64,000 nt of DNA, from NCBI RefSeq assembly GCF_004123845.1, contig NZ_NBDP01000005.1:62001-126000 (forward strand), written 5' to 3'. Source of the DNA: Allobosea sp. Tri-44. Its GTDB lineage: Bacteria > Pseudomonadota > Alphaproteobacteria > Rhizobiales > Beijerinckiaceae. A program made the translations under genes and the position numbers. The notes under the pieces were generated by a model. It saw only the letters and a program-made list of their open reading frames with translations, had not been told where the DNA came from and did no database searches. Positions 51,955-60,624 of this stretch are shown here, one piece after another (the stretch's first letter is position 1; each line of letters starts with the position of its first letter).

Positions 51955-53280
51955 ATGACGACCGCGCGCCAGCTTCACCTCGGGGCCTTCATGCGCCCCG
52001 TCAGCATCCATACCGGCGCCTGGCGCTATCCCGGCGCCTATCCGGATGCCAATTTCAACTTCGGCCACCTGAAGCGCTTCGCGCAGAAGCTGGAAGCCGG
52101 CAAGTTCGACGCCTTCTTCATGGCCGACCATCTCGCCGTACTGAACATGCCGGTCGAGGCGCTGAAGCGCAGCCATACGGTGACCTCGTTCGAGCCGTTC
52201 ACCCTGCTCTCGGCGCTTGCCGGCGCGACCGAGCGCATCGGCCTCGTCGCCACCGCCTCGACCACCTTCGACGCGCCCTATCACATCGCCCGGCGCTTCG
52301 CCTCGCTGGACCATATCAGTGGCGGCCGTGCCGGCTGGAACATCGTCACCACCTCGAACCCGGATGCGGCGCTGAACTTCGGCCTCGACGCCCATGTCGA
52401 CCATGGCGAGCGTTATGACCGGGCGCGCGAATTCTACGACGTCGTCACCGGCCTGTGGGATTCCTTCGCCGACGACGCCTTCATTCGCGACCGCGACAGT
52501 GGGATTTATTTTGACCCGGACAAAATGCGGCGGCTCGATCACAAGGGCGAGCACCTCTCGGTTCGCGGACCGCTCAACATCGCAAGGCCGCCGCAGGGCT
52601 GGCCGGTGATCGTCCAGGCCGGCGCCTCCGAACCCGGCCGCCAGCTCGCGGCCGAGACGGCCGAGGTCGTGTTCGCGGCGCATGGCACGCTCGCGGCCGG
52701 CCAGGCCTTCTACGCCGATGTGAAGGGCCGCATGGAGGCGATCGGCCGCAATCCCGACCATCTCAAGATCCTGCCGGGCGTGCTGACCGTCGTCGGCGAC
52801 AGCGTCGAGGAAGCCCGCGAGAAGCGGGCTCTGCTCGATTCCTTCGTCCACTATGACAGCGCCATCGCCTCGCTCTCGATCGCGCTCGGCCATGACGCCA
52901 CCAGCTTCGATCCGGACGGCCCTCTCCCTGAAATCCCTGAGACCAACCACAGCAAGAGCGGCCGCGAGCGGACGATCGCGCTCGCCCGCCGCGAGAACCT
53001 GACCGTCCGCCAGCTCGCGCAACGGCTCGGCGGCTATGGCGGCCTGGCCTTCGTCGGCACGCCGAAGACGATCGCCGACGAGATGGAGCAATGGCTGACC
53101 GAACGCGGCAGCGACGGCTTCAACGTGATGTTCCCCTATCTGCCGGAGGGGCTCGACGACTTCGTCGACAAGGTCGTGCCGGAGCTGCAGCGGCGCGGAT
53201 TGTTCCGCCTGGACTATCAGGGGCCGACCCTGCGCGACCATCTCGGCCTGCCGAGGCCCGTCAACCGACACTTTGCCTGA
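51955..53280 (+). CDS. LLM-class flavin-dependent monooxygenase (NtaA/SnaA/DszA type)
   Basis: A 441-residue luciferase-like monooxygenase using FMNH2 supplied by a separate reductase. The N-terminal L-G-A-F-M-R-P and A-R-R-F-A-S-L-D-H-I-S-G-G-R-A-G-W-N-I-V-T-T-S segments are characteristic of this subgroup, which includes nitrilotriacetate, EDTA and dibenzothiophene sulfone monooxygenases. Its substrate is unknown; no flavin reductase gene is adjacent. It lies next to the TRAP operon but after a 286-bp spacer with an intergenic repeat, so it may be transcribed alone. Confidence 0.92.
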   Translation: MTTARQLHLGAFMRPVSIHTGAWRYPGAYPDANFNFGHLKRFAQKLEAGKFDAFFMADHLAVLNMPVEALKRSHTVTSFEPFTLLSALAGATERIGLVATASTTFDAPYHIARRFASLDHISGGRAGWNIVTTSNPDAALNFGLDAHVDHGERYDRAREFYDVVTGLWDSFADDAFIRDRDSGIYFDPDKMRRLDHKGEHLSVRGPLNIARPPQGWPVIVQAGASEPGRQLAAETAEVVFAAHGTLAAGQAFYADVKGRMEAIGRNPDHLKILPGVLTVVGDSVEEAREKRALLDSFVHYDSAIASLSIALGHDATSFDPDGPLPEIPETNHSKSGRERTIALARRENLTVRQLAQRLGGYGGLAFVGTPKTIADEMEQWLTERGSDGFNVMFPYLPEGLDDFVDKVVPELQRRGLFRLDYQGPTLRDHLGLPRPVNRHFA

Positions 53281-53653
53281 ACATTCCCTTGCGGGCCGCC
53301 ACTGTGGACGATTGTACCGACTGTCATCAGATCTTTGAAAAGGCGTTTCATTGACCCGCGAGCGGCGATTGCGAATGATTTCGGGATCGAACCGCAGCGA
53401 TGCGGGCCGGTCGCGGGATTTGCCGGAGCAGCTTGCACCGCGTCACCAAAGCTAAAAGCACCACGCAGCTGTCGTGGGCTCCTAACTGGAGACGCATGAT
53501 GGTCTACGTGCTTTATTTCGCCAGAATTCAGCTCAGGCGGCTCTCCGCCTTCCTGCTCTGGACGCGCAGCTGATCTCCGCTTCCGGCCTGCCATAGCCCT
53601 CGCAAAATCCGCTTTGGCGGCGCATATCCAGCCTCGACTTTACGGAGGCGACG
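53281..53653. other. 373-bp intergenic spacer
   Basis: Between the LLM monooxygenase and fRMsr genes. Apart from the possible 25-codon frame at 53496-53573 I see no conserved gene, RNA structure with a T-run, or repeat here. Confidence 0.6.
53496..53573 (+). CDS. Possible 25-residue small protein
   Basis: M-M-V-Y-V-L-Y-F-A-R-I-Q-L-R-R-L-S-A-F-L, then five more residues to TGA. GGAG at 53488-53491 lies four bases before the ATG. The peptide is hydrophobic with three basic residues on one side, as in small amphipathic membrane peptides. Without homologues it remains a candidate only. Confidence 0.3.
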   Translation: MMVYVLYFARIQLRRLSAFLLWTRS

Positions 53654-54145
53654 ATGTTCCAGGCGGCGACGATTTCGGCGAGCGACAAGCCAGGCTTCTA
53701 CAGGGAGCTCGTCCAGCAGCTCGAAGGCCTGCTGCATGGCGAGCACGACGCGATCGCCAACGCCGCCAATCTTTCGGCGCTGCTCTACGACGCGATGCCG
53801 ACCCTGAATTGGGCCGGGTTCTACCTGATGCGTGACGGCGAGCTCGTGCTCGGCCCCTTTCAGGGTAAGCCGGCCTGCGTGCGCATCCCGGTCGGGCGCG
53901 GCGTCTGCGGCACCGCCGTCGCCCGGCGCGAAACGATGCTGGTCGAAGACGTGCACGCCTTCCCCGGCCACATCGCCTGCGATGCCGCCTCGCGCTCGGA
54001 GCTGGTCGTCCCGCTGATCCGTGACGGCGAGGTCATCGGCGTGATCGATCTCGACAGCCCCGAGCCGGGCCGTTTCGACGCCGACGACCAGGCCGGCATC
54101 GAAGCAATCGCTAGCCTCTATCTCGAAGCCAGCGACCGCTTCTGA
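53654..54145 (+). CDS. msrC: Free methionine-(R)-sulfoxide reductase (GAF domain)
   Basis: A 163-residue single GAF-domain enzyme that reduces free Met-(R)-SO with thioredoxin. The three family cysteines C84, C94 and C118 are present in P-A-C-V-R-I-P-V-G-R-G-V-C-G-T-A and H-I-A-C-D-A-A-S-R-S-E. Length and core W-A-G-F-Y-L-M match fRMsr. Monocistronic, preceded by CGGAGG. Part of oxidative-damage repair. Confidence 0.92.
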   Translation: MFQAATISASDKPGFYRELVQQLEGLLHGEHDAIANAANLSALLYDAMPTLNWAGFYLMRDGELVLGPFQGKPACVRIPVGRGVCGTAVARRETMLVEDVHAFPGHIACDAASRSELVVPLIRDGEVIGVIDLDSPEPGRFDADDQAGIEAIASLYLEASDRF

Positions 54146-54155
54146 CGACCTCCCT

Positions 54156-54294
54156 CGTCATTCCGGGGCAGGCCGAAGGCCTGAGCCCGGAACTCATGAA
54201 CACAACGGTTCCGGAAGCTTGAGACCGTGCGATCCGACTCCAGCAGTGTTCATGGATTCCGGGATCTTCGCTACGCGAAGCCCCGGAAAGACGG
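54156..54294. repeat. Intergenic palindromic repeat (CGTCATTCCGGGGC type)
   Basis: Bounded by CGTCATTCCGGGGC and GCCCCGGAAAGACGG. An internal pair CATGAACAC (54195-54203) / GTGTTCATG (54246-54254) and a CGCTACGCGAAG segment complete it. It fills most of the space between fRMsr and the convergent aldo/keto reductase. Confidence 0.65.
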
Positions 54295-54323
54295 AGAGGC
54301 TCTCCCTCGTCGGTCAGCCTGTT

Positions 54324-55370
54324 TTATCCCACCCGGCGCGGGTCGGGCTTCGTACGATTGGCGCCCTGGCGCTCCAGCATCCAGCCCGGATACTCCTTCG
54401 GCAGGGCGCTGACGGCGTCGAGAGCCGCGAGTTCATCGGCGGTGAACGCGATCTCGCTCGCGGCGATGTTCTCGCTGAGCTGCTCGGCCCGCTTGGCGCC
54501 GACGATCACGCTCGTCACCGCCGGCTGGTGCAGCAGCCAGGCGAGCGCCACCTGCGCGACCGAGGCCTTGTGCGCCTCCGCGATCGGGCGCATCGCGTCG
54601 ATGACGTCATAGCCGCGCTCGCGATCGACCGGCGGGAAATCGAAGCTGGCGCGCCTGCCCTCGCCGCCCTGCTCGTTGCGGCGGTCGTATTTGCCCGAGA
54701 GCAGGCCGCCGGCGAGCGGGCTCCAGACCATCAGCCCAACCTTCTCAGACAGCAGCATCGGCGCGATCTCACGCTCGAGATCGCGGCCGGCGATGGTGTA
54801 ATAGGCCTGCAGCGAGGCGATGCGCGCCAGGTGCCGCCGCTCGGAAATGCCGAGCGCCTTCGCGACCTGCCAGGTCGCCCAGTTGGAGACGCCGACATAG
54901 CGCACGAGCCCCTGCCGGACGAGCACATCGAGCGCTTCAAACGTCTCCTCCATCGGCGTCACGCTGTCGAAGGCATGGATCTGGTAGAGGTCGATATGGT
55001 CGAGCTGGAGCCGCTTCAGGCTGGCCTTGGCCTGTTCGAGGATGTGATAGCGGCTGGCGCCGGAGCCGTTCGGCCCCTGCCCCATCCGACCGTAAACCTT
55101 GGTGGCGACGACGACCTCGTCGCGGGCGATGCCGAGATTGCGCAGGGCCTGGCCGGTGATCTGCTCGGAATTGCCCTCGGCATAAACATTGGCGGTGTCG
55201 ATGAAATTGATGCCGGCGTCGAGCGCGGTCTTCACCAGCGCATCGGCCTCCTGCTGGTCGAGCCGGCCGATATTGCCCCAGATGCCGGCATCGCCGCCTC
55301 CGAAGGTCATGGTGCCAAGGCACAATTCGGAGACGAGCAGGCCGGTCTGGCCAAGCGTTTGATAGCGCAT
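54324..55370 (-). CDS. Aldo/keto reductase
   Basis: A 348-residue NADPH-dependent reductase with the AKR tetrad: D and Y in F-I-D-T-A-N-V-Y-A-E-G (about 55-65), K in V-V-V-A-T-K-V-Y-G, and H in D-L-Y-Q-I-H-A-F-D. The C-terminal phosphate-binding S-V-I-V-G-A-K-R segment is intact. It resembles the YajO/IolS subgroup acting on sugars or aldehydes. It lies 152 bp downstream of the DeoR gene on the same strand; with it, it may form the leftward half of the sugar locus. Confidence 0.92.
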   Translation of the reverse strand: MRYQTLGQTGLLVSELCLGTMTFGGGDAGIWGNIGRLDQQEADALVKTALDAGINFIDTANVYAEGNSEQITGQALRNLGIARDEVVVATKVYGRMGQGPNGSGASRYHILEQAKASLKRLQLDHIDLYQIHAFDSVTPMEETFEALDVLVRQGLVRYVGVSNWATWQVAKALGISERRHLARIASLQAYYTIAGRDLEREIAPMLLSEKVGLMVWSPLAGGLLSGKYDRRNEQGGEGRRASFDFPPVDRERGYDVIDAMRPIAEAHKASVAQVALAWLLHQPAVTSVIVGAKRAEQLSENIAASEIAFTADELAALDAVSALPKEYPGWMLERQGANRTKPDPRRVG

Positions 55371-55522
55371 GACGTGTCTCTTTCGACGAGAGAATTTTTG
55401 CGACGATGGGAATTTTGACTGATGAGGCCGCGAGGGAATGCGCCCGGTTGGCGCCGGCGACCTTTCATCAAGATAAGCCGCAGCGGCTGGCGCGCAACGC
55501 GCCGGCGCTCACCGTTGCGTGA

Positions 55523-56293
55523 TCAGCCGGCTACGATCAGCTCGCAGCGCGCGTCGCGGATCATCTGGGCGGTCGCGGCAGCCGGTTGCCGATCGGTAAC
55601 CAGGGTCGAGATCTCGCTGAGATGCGCCAGGCGGGACATGGCGGCCCGGCTGAACTTGGTATGGTCAGCGAGCAGCACCGAGCGGCGGGCATTGCGCAGC
55701 ATGGTGCGCCCGACCACCGCTTCATCGTCACGGTATTCGAGCAGGTTCCCGGCCGCGTCGATGCCGCCGATGCTGGTCATGTGCAGGTCGCAGCGATAGT
55801 TTTCGATGAAGGCGGCGGCATGCATGCCGCCGCAGGCGCGGTTCGGCCCGAGCCAGTGTCCGCCGGTGATCAGGATCGAGATGTCCGGGCATTTGTCTAG
55901 AATCGCCGCCGCCGCCGTACTGTTGGTGACGACCCGCAGGCCGCGCGGGCGGCGCTCGGCGATCGCCTTGGCGAGTGCGTCCATGGTCGTGCCGGGCGTG
56001 ATGAACAGCGAGCTGCCCGGCGTCACCAGCTCGGCGGCGGCCTGGGCCATTGCGGCCTTCTCGACCGCCGTCTCGACGACCCGCAGGCCGTAGTCTGTGT
56101 TCGCGGTCGAGAGATTGGCGCTGGCGCCGCCGTGATGACGACGCAGGAGTCCGCGGTCGGCGAGGTCCTGCAGATCACGCCGCACGGTCTGCGGTGTGAC
56201 GTTGAAGGCGGAGACGATCTCCTCGATCGCGACATAGCCGCGCTTGCCGAGGATATCGAGGATGTCGGCGTGACGTTTGCTCAGCGGTTCCAT
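55523..56293 (-). CDS. DeoR/GlpR-family transcriptional regulator
   Basis: A 256-residue regulator: N-terminal DeoR winged helix (residues 5-60, V-T-P-Q-T-V-R-R-D-L-Q-D-L-A-D-R-G-L by family position) and a C-terminal sugar-phosphate-binding DeoRC domain with G-T-T-x-x-x-L-A and G-G-H-W-L. These repressors respond to phosphorylated sugars. It is divergent from the PfkB kinase gene; TTGCGAAA repeats in the spacer are the probable sites. It likely controls kinase, aldolase and importer, with the kinase or aldolase product as effector. Confidence 0.92.
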   Translation of the reverse strand: MEPLSKRHADILDILGKRGYVAIEEIVSAFNVTPQTVRRDLQDLADRGLLRRHHGGASANLSTANTDYGLRVVETAVEKAAMAQAAAELVTPGSSLFITPGTTMDALAKAIAERRPRGLRVVTNSTAAAAILDKCPDISILITGGHWLGPNRACGGMHAAAFIENYRCDLHMTSIGGIDAAGNLLEYRDDEAVVGRTMLRNARRSVLLADHTKFSRAAMSRLAHLSEISTLVTDRQPAAATAQMIRDARCELIVAG

Positions 56294-56387
56294 GGCAGGC
56301 CTGCTTCAGAGCCGAACCCGGGCGGGTTGCACAACCTGATCGGTGAAATCGTCTCTACGACCACTGGCGCCCTTCACGCAATGCGCG

Positions 56388-56410
56388 TTTGCGAAAATGG
56401 TGTTGCGAAA
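56388..56410. promoter_or_regulatory. Probable DeoR sites in the kinase upstream region
   Basis: TTTGCGAAAA (56388-56397) and TTGCGAAA (56403-56410) are direct repeats 14 bp apart within the 280-bp divergent spacer 56294-56573. DeoR-family proteins bind repeated TTTCG/CGAAA elements. Confidence 0.5.
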
Positions 56411-56573
56411 GTGAAACCGTAGGGCATCATCGCTTTCGCCGCGCAACCGGATCCTGCCGGCGATACCGACAACGAGATCCGGCGGGACGGAACATGCTCA
56501 CCACGCGGCCAGGGAGCCGGCAGATACGCCGTCATGCGCGCTTCACCCGACCGGCGGCCTTTCCGGGCTGGGG

Positions 56574-57497
56574 ATGCCGGACATGAGCGGCCGCCGAATC
56601 GTCTGCGTCGGCAATCTCGTCCAGGACGAGGTTTTCCAGGTCGAGGCCCTGCCCTCGGCCGGCATCAAGACCGGCGTGCTGGGTTATGCCGAGCGCTTCG
56701 GCGGGCCGGCCGCGACCGCGGCGGTCGCGATCTGCCATCTCGGCGGCCAGGCGGCCTATTGGGGCCGGGTCGGCGCCGATGCCGCCGGCGAGACCGGGCT
56801 GCGACTCTTGCGCGGCCATGGTGTCGACTGCGACGGCGTTGCCATCCTGCCGGAGGGGCGCACGCTCAGGGCCATCGTCCTCGTCGACAAGCGCGGCGAA
56901 CGCAGCATCGTCTCGAACCGGCGCAGCCTCTCGCAGGATGCGAGCGTCCTGCCGCAGGGCGGGCTTGCGCAGGCAGGCGCGGTGCTGGCCGATACGCGCT
57001 GGCCGGCTGCCGCGGCGGTCGTGCTCGACCGCGCCCATGAGGCGGGCATTCCGAGCGTCCTCGATGTCGACGGTGGCACGCCGGAGGATAATCGCCGACT
57101 GATCGCCAAGGCCGACAACATCGTCTTCTCGGCCGAGGGCCTGCGCGATTTCGCCGGCGATGGCCCGGCCGAGGAGTTGCTGCGGCGCTGTGCCAACGGC
57201 TCCGACAAGGTCTTCGCCGTGACGCGCGGCACGGCCGGCAGCCTCTGGCTGATTGGCGGCGAGCTCGTCAGCGTGCCCGCCTTCAAGGTTACGGCGAAGG
57301 ACACCACCGGCTGCGGCGACGTCTTCCATGGCGCCTATGCGCTCGGGCTTTGCGAGGGACAGAGCCCTGTCGACGCCGCGCGCTTCGCCGCAGCTGTTGC
57401 AGCGCTCAAGGCCGAGCGCGGCAATGGCTGGGACGGCATGCCCGATCACCCCGCCGTTCAGGCCCTGCTGGATAGCGGCGAAACATACCCGCACTGA
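56574..57497 (+). CDS. PfkB-family sugar kinase
   Basis: A 307-residue ribokinase-like kinase. N-terminal V-C-V-G-N-L-V-Q-D and G-G-P-A-A-T-A-A-V-A motifs, and the anion-hole signature D-T-T-G-C-G-D-V-F-H-G-A-Y-A with the catalytic Asp. The usual second residue of G-A-G-D is Cys here. The sugar is unknown; relatives include ketohexokinase-like and sulfofructose kinases. An alternative ATG lies at 56583. It is followed 178 bp later by the aldolase gene, giving a kinase-aldolase route. Confidence 0.92.
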   Translation: MPDMSGRRIVCVGNLVQDEVFQVEALPSAGIKTGVLGYAERFGGPAATAAVAICHLGGQAAYWGRVGADAAGETGLRLLRGHGVDCDGVAILPEGRTLRAIVLVDKRGERSIVSNRRSLSQDASVLPQGGLAQAGAVLADTRWPAAAAVVLDRAHEAGIPSVLDVDGGTPEDNRRLIAKADNIVFSAEGLRDFAGDGPAEELLRRCANGSDKVFAVTRGTAGSLWLIGGELVSVPAFKVTAKDTTGCGDVFHGAYALGLCEGQSPVDAARFAAAVAALKAERGNGWDGMPDHPAVQALLDSGETYPH

Positions 57498-57543
57498 ACC
57501 TCCGTTAGATTGCGCGATGCAACATGACTTATGCTGCAATGCG

Positions 57544-57577
57544 CGAAAACGATAATATGACTTGCGATAACGAAAAC
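57544..57577. promoter_or_regulatory. Probable DeoR sites upstream of the aldolase gene
   Basis: CGAAAACGATAA (57544-57555) and CGATAACGAAAAC (57565-57577) are related CGAAAA/CGATAA elements 21 bp apart, in AT-richer DNA 99 bp before the aldolase ATG. They resemble the TTGCGAAA repeats upstream of the kinase and could be bound by the DeoR protein. Confidence 0.5.
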
Positions 57578-57675
57578 ACCATGCATTGATTGCGAACGTG
57601 ACACGGCGGGCCCCGGCCCGCCCCGCCGGAAGCCCGGCGCTCTCCGTTTCGAAGCCGTTTTCGAAGGTATGACCC

Positions 57676-59082
57676 ATGGCATGCGCCTCGCTCGCTGAGC
57701 TGACCGACGACCTCAAGACGATCGGTGTCGATCTCGCCGGCTCCTCGCCCGACTTCAGCAAAAGCAAGCGTCCGCCGGATGCGATGATCGACCGCTGGGC
57801 CGAAACGGCGGCGCTGGCCGAGCCGGAGACGCGCGCGGTGGCGATCTGGGCTATCCGCGAGGCCGCCCATGCCGCCGGCATCGTGCCGGCCTCGATCCAG
57901 GAACTCTATCTCGCCTGCGCCGCCGGCAAATGGTCGGGCAAGACCGTGCCGGCGATGAACCTGCGCGGCTGGAGCTATCACACCTGCCGCTCGGTCTTCC
58001 GCGCCGGCAAGGCGCTCGATTCCAAGCTGTTCATCTTCGAGCAGGCGGTCGGCGAAGCGCTCTATGCCCAGCAGCCGCCGCTGGAATACGCCGCAGCGGT
58101 GCTCGCCGCGGCGCTGCGCGAGGGCCATGTCGGCCCGGTCTTCCTCCAGGCCGATCACGACCAGATCAACGCCAAGGCCTATCTCGCCGATCCGAAGGCG
58201 GAAGTCCGCAAGCTCGAGACCATCATGCGCGAGCAGATCGCGGCCGGCATGTACAGCATCGACATCGACGCCTCAACGGTGGTCGACCTGTCGCTGGCGA
58301 CGATCGAGGACCAGCAGCGCGTCAACGCCGAGCTCACCGCACATTTCACCGAGTTCGTGCGCGGCATCGAGCCAAAGGGCGTCTCGATCTCGCTCGGCGC
58401 CGAGATCGGCGAGGTCGGCCACGAGAACACGACGCCGGAAGAGCTGCGCGCCTTCATGACGGTCTACCTGGCGGAGATGGCCAAGCGCAGCGCCAAGCTG
58501 CCGATCGTCAGCAAGATCTCAATCAATTCCGGCACCTATCACGGCGGCAAGGTGCTGCCGGACGGCACGCTGGCGCAGGTCAATGTCGACTACGATCTGC
58601 TGAAGACGATCTCGACGATCTGCCGCAGCGAGTACAACATGGCGGGCGCGGTCCAGCATGGAGCTTCGACCCTGCCCGGTACGCAGCTCGCCAAGCTGCC
58701 GGTGGCGGAAGCGGTCGAAGTCCATCTCGCGCTCGGCTTCAACAACCTGATCTTCGACCACCCGGCCCTGCCGCAGGCCTTGAGGGACCAGATTCGGGAG
58801 TACACCTTCGCCAATCATCTTTCCGAGAAGGGCGCGGGCGAGACCGATGCGCAGTTCTTCTACAATACCCGCAAGAAATCCTGGAAAGTGATGAAGAAGC
58901 CGTTCTGGGAGATGCCGAAGGAAGCCGAGACCGCGATCATGGCCTCGCTCCAGGAGATGTTCCGCAACATGTTCACCTGGATGAATGTCGGCGGGACGAG
59001 CAGACTGGTCGACGAGAACACCACGCTGGTCAAGGTCGCACCGCCGGTGCCCGAGGCCCTGCGAAAAGCCCGCGCCGCCTAA
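57676..59082 (+). CDS. Long class II aldolase-like protein
   Basis: A 468-residue protein of the class II fructose-bisphosphate aldolase superfamily, clearly longer than the usual 280-350 residues. F-L-Q-A-D160-H161-D-Q holds the probable zinc ligand His, S-L-G-A-E-I-G-E-V-G-H and S-G-T-Y-H-G-G supply the others, and Y-N-M-A-G-A-V-Q-H-G-A-S follows. The first 80 residues and the C-terminal 80 are extra. It probably cleaves a phosphorylated ketose made by the kinase upstream. CGAAGG precedes the ATG. Confidence 0.85.
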   Translation: MACASLAELTDDLKTIGVDLAGSSPDFSKSKRPPDAMIDRWAETAALAEPETRAVAIWAIREAAHAAGIVPASIQELYLACAAGKWSGKTVPAMNLRGWSYHTCRSVFRAGKALDSKLFIFEQAVGEALYAQQPPLEYAAAVLAAALREGHVGPVFLQADHDQINAKAYLADPKAEVRKLETIMREQIAAGMYSIDIDASTVVDLSLATIEDQQRVNAELTAHFTEFVRGIEPKGVSISLGAEIGEVGHENTTPEELRAFMTVYLAEMAKRSAKLPIVSKISINSGTYHGGKVLPDGTLAQVNVDYDLLKTISTICRSEYNMAGAVQHGASTLPGTQLAKLPVAEAVEVHLALGFNNLIFDHPALPQALRDQIREYTFANHLSEKGAGETDAQFFYNTRKKSWKVMKKPFWEMPKEAETAIMASLQEMFRNMFTWMNVGGTSRLVDENTTLVKVAPPVPEALRKARAA

Positions 59083-59165
59083 ACGCCTGTTCCGGCGCCC
59101 GCAACGACGGATGCGCCGCTGACCAAGAAGACTGCCAAAGGGACAACCAACGGGAGGAAACGCAT

Positions 59166-60446
59166 ATGGATCAGCATCGCAGGTCTTCCTTGCTGAAACT
59201 CGCGGCGATGACGCTCGCTTCGGTGATCAGCCTTCCGACGCTCGCACTTGCCCAGCAGAAGGAGGTTCGCTGGGGCCAGTGGAAGGGTACCGAGGTCGGC
59301 GAAAAGTTCATGGGCGAGCTCAAGGCCGCCTTCGAGAAAGACCATCCCGATATCAAGCTGACGCCGGTCGACTCGCCGTTCACCGGCTTCCACGACCGCG
59401 CCATCGTGCTGCACCAGGCCAAGAAGCTGCCGGACGTGCTGCTGGTCCAGGTCGACTGGGTGGCCGAGTTCGCCGATCTCGGCATGATCGAGCCGCTCGA
59501 TGCGCGCATCGCCAAGGAGCCGGCGGCGTTCTTCGAGAACATCCCGAAGACCTTCCACGCCAAATGGAAGGGCAAGCAGTACTACCTGCCGATCGAGAGC
59601 GGCGCGGTGGCGCTGTTCTGGAACACCGACCTGTTCAAGGCTGCCGGCCTCTCCGGCCCGCCCAAGACCTGGGACGAGTTCGCCGAGTATTCGCGCAAGC
59701 TGACCAATCCCGACAAGCGCCAGTTCGCGGTCACTGGCACGCTCCAGGCCGAGCCGCCGACCAACATGACCTACGACATCTACCCGCTGCTGCTGCAGGG
59801 TGGCGCGACGATCATGGACCCGGCGACCAGCAAGGCCGTGTTCAACAGCCCCGAAGGCGTCGCCGCGATCGAGTGGTACATCGAGCGGATGAACAAGGAC
59901 AAAGTCTCGGTGCCGGGCGTGCTGAGCAACGGCGAAAAAGAGAAGCGCGCCAACTTCGCCTCCGGCAATGTCGCGATGATGTTCGAGGGGCCCTGGGGCG
60001 TCGCCATCCAGAAGCAGCTCAACCCGAACCTCAACTACGACATCGCGCCGCTGCCGAAGGGCAAGAGCACCGGCACCATGGTGCGCGGCTCGCTCAACAC
60101 CATCAGCAGCCAGGCCCAGGACAAGGACGCGGCCTGGACCTTCATGCGCTGGCTCTCGGGCCCGAAGGGCATCGAGATGTGGGCGAAAGGCACCGGCGGC
60201 TTCCCGGCCCGCACCGACGTCTCGAGCCAGGACTGGTTCAAGGAGCGCAAGCTCTTCCAGGCCTTCGTGACGCAGATGGCGCAACCCAACGCGCAATCGC
60301 CGTTCCTGTCGATGCCGAACGCCGTGCAGATGAACAAGGTGATGACCACCGAGATCCAGAACGCCGTGCAAGGCAAGAAGACCGCTAAGCAGGCGCTGGA
60401 TGACGCCGCGGCCGAGTGGAACAAGGTCCTCGCCGCGGCGAAGTGA
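59166..60446 (+). CDS. ABC sugar transporter substrate-binding protein
   Basis: A 426-residue periplasmic binding protein of the MalE/UgpB class. Signal peptide (M-D-Q-H-R-R-S-S-L-L-K ... A-L-A-Q), then F-M-G-E-L-K-A-A-F-E-K-D-H-P-D-I and Y-Y-L-P-I-E-S-G-A-V-A-L-F-W-N-T-D-L-F-K-A-A-G-L, typical of carbohydrate binders. A GGGAGGAAA Shine-Dalgarno (59152-59160) precedes the ATG. It is followed by two permease genes but no ATPase gene. Confidence 0.94.
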   Translation: MDQHRRSSLLKLAAMTLASVISLPTLALAQQKEVRWGQWKGTEVGEKFMGELKAAFEKDHPDIKLTPVDSPFTGFHDRAIVLHQAKKLPDVLLVQVDWVAEFADLGMIEPLDARIAKEPAAFFENIPKTFHAKWKGKQYYLPIESGAVALFWNTDLFKAAGLSGPPKTWDEFAEYSRKLTNPDKRQFAVTGTLQAEPPTNMTYDIYPLLLQGGATIMDPATSKAVFNSPEGVAAIEWYIERMNKDKVSVPGVLSNGEKEKRANFASGNVAMMFEGPWGVAIQKQLNPNLNYDIAPLPKGKSTGTMVRGSLNTISSQAQDKDAAWTFMRWLSGPKGIEMWAKGTGGFPARTDVSSQDWFKERKLFQAFVTQMAQPNAQSPFLSMPNAVQMNKVMTTEIQNAVQGKKTAKQALDDAAAEWNKVLAAAK

Positions 60447-60458
60447 CACCAAAGCACT

Positions 60459-60573
60459 CGTCGTCCCGGGCGACTGAAGGGAGACCCGGGCCCCATGCCT
60501 GAGCCTTCATGTGTGAGGCTCCGGCATGGATTCCGGATCGGCGCGGCTATCGCCGCTTGTCCGGGATGACCCG
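60459..60573. repeat. Intergenic palindromic repeat (CGTCGTCCCGGG...CCGGGATGACCCG type)
   Basis: Between the binding-protein gene and the first permease gene. It is bounded by CGTCGTCCCGGG (60459-60470) and CCGGGATGACCCG (60561-60573), with ATGCC...GGCAT and TGAGCC...GGCTC pairs inside. It sits inside the transport operon and may act on mRNA stability between the highly needed binding protein and its permeases. Confidence 0.6.
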
Positions 60574-60624
60574 GATCATTCTGAGAGGCCGGCCACCCCG
60601 CCGCCCTGCAACGATCGGCGAGAC

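Noticed and set aside
53281..53653. Hidden RNA gene in the 373-bp spacer
   Set aside because: I found no stem-loop followed by a T-run and no tRNA-like arms.
57930..59165. Long N-terminal extension of the sugar-binding protein frame
   Set aside because: It runs through the aldolase gene in another frame; the signal peptide and strong SD at 59152-59168 show the real start.
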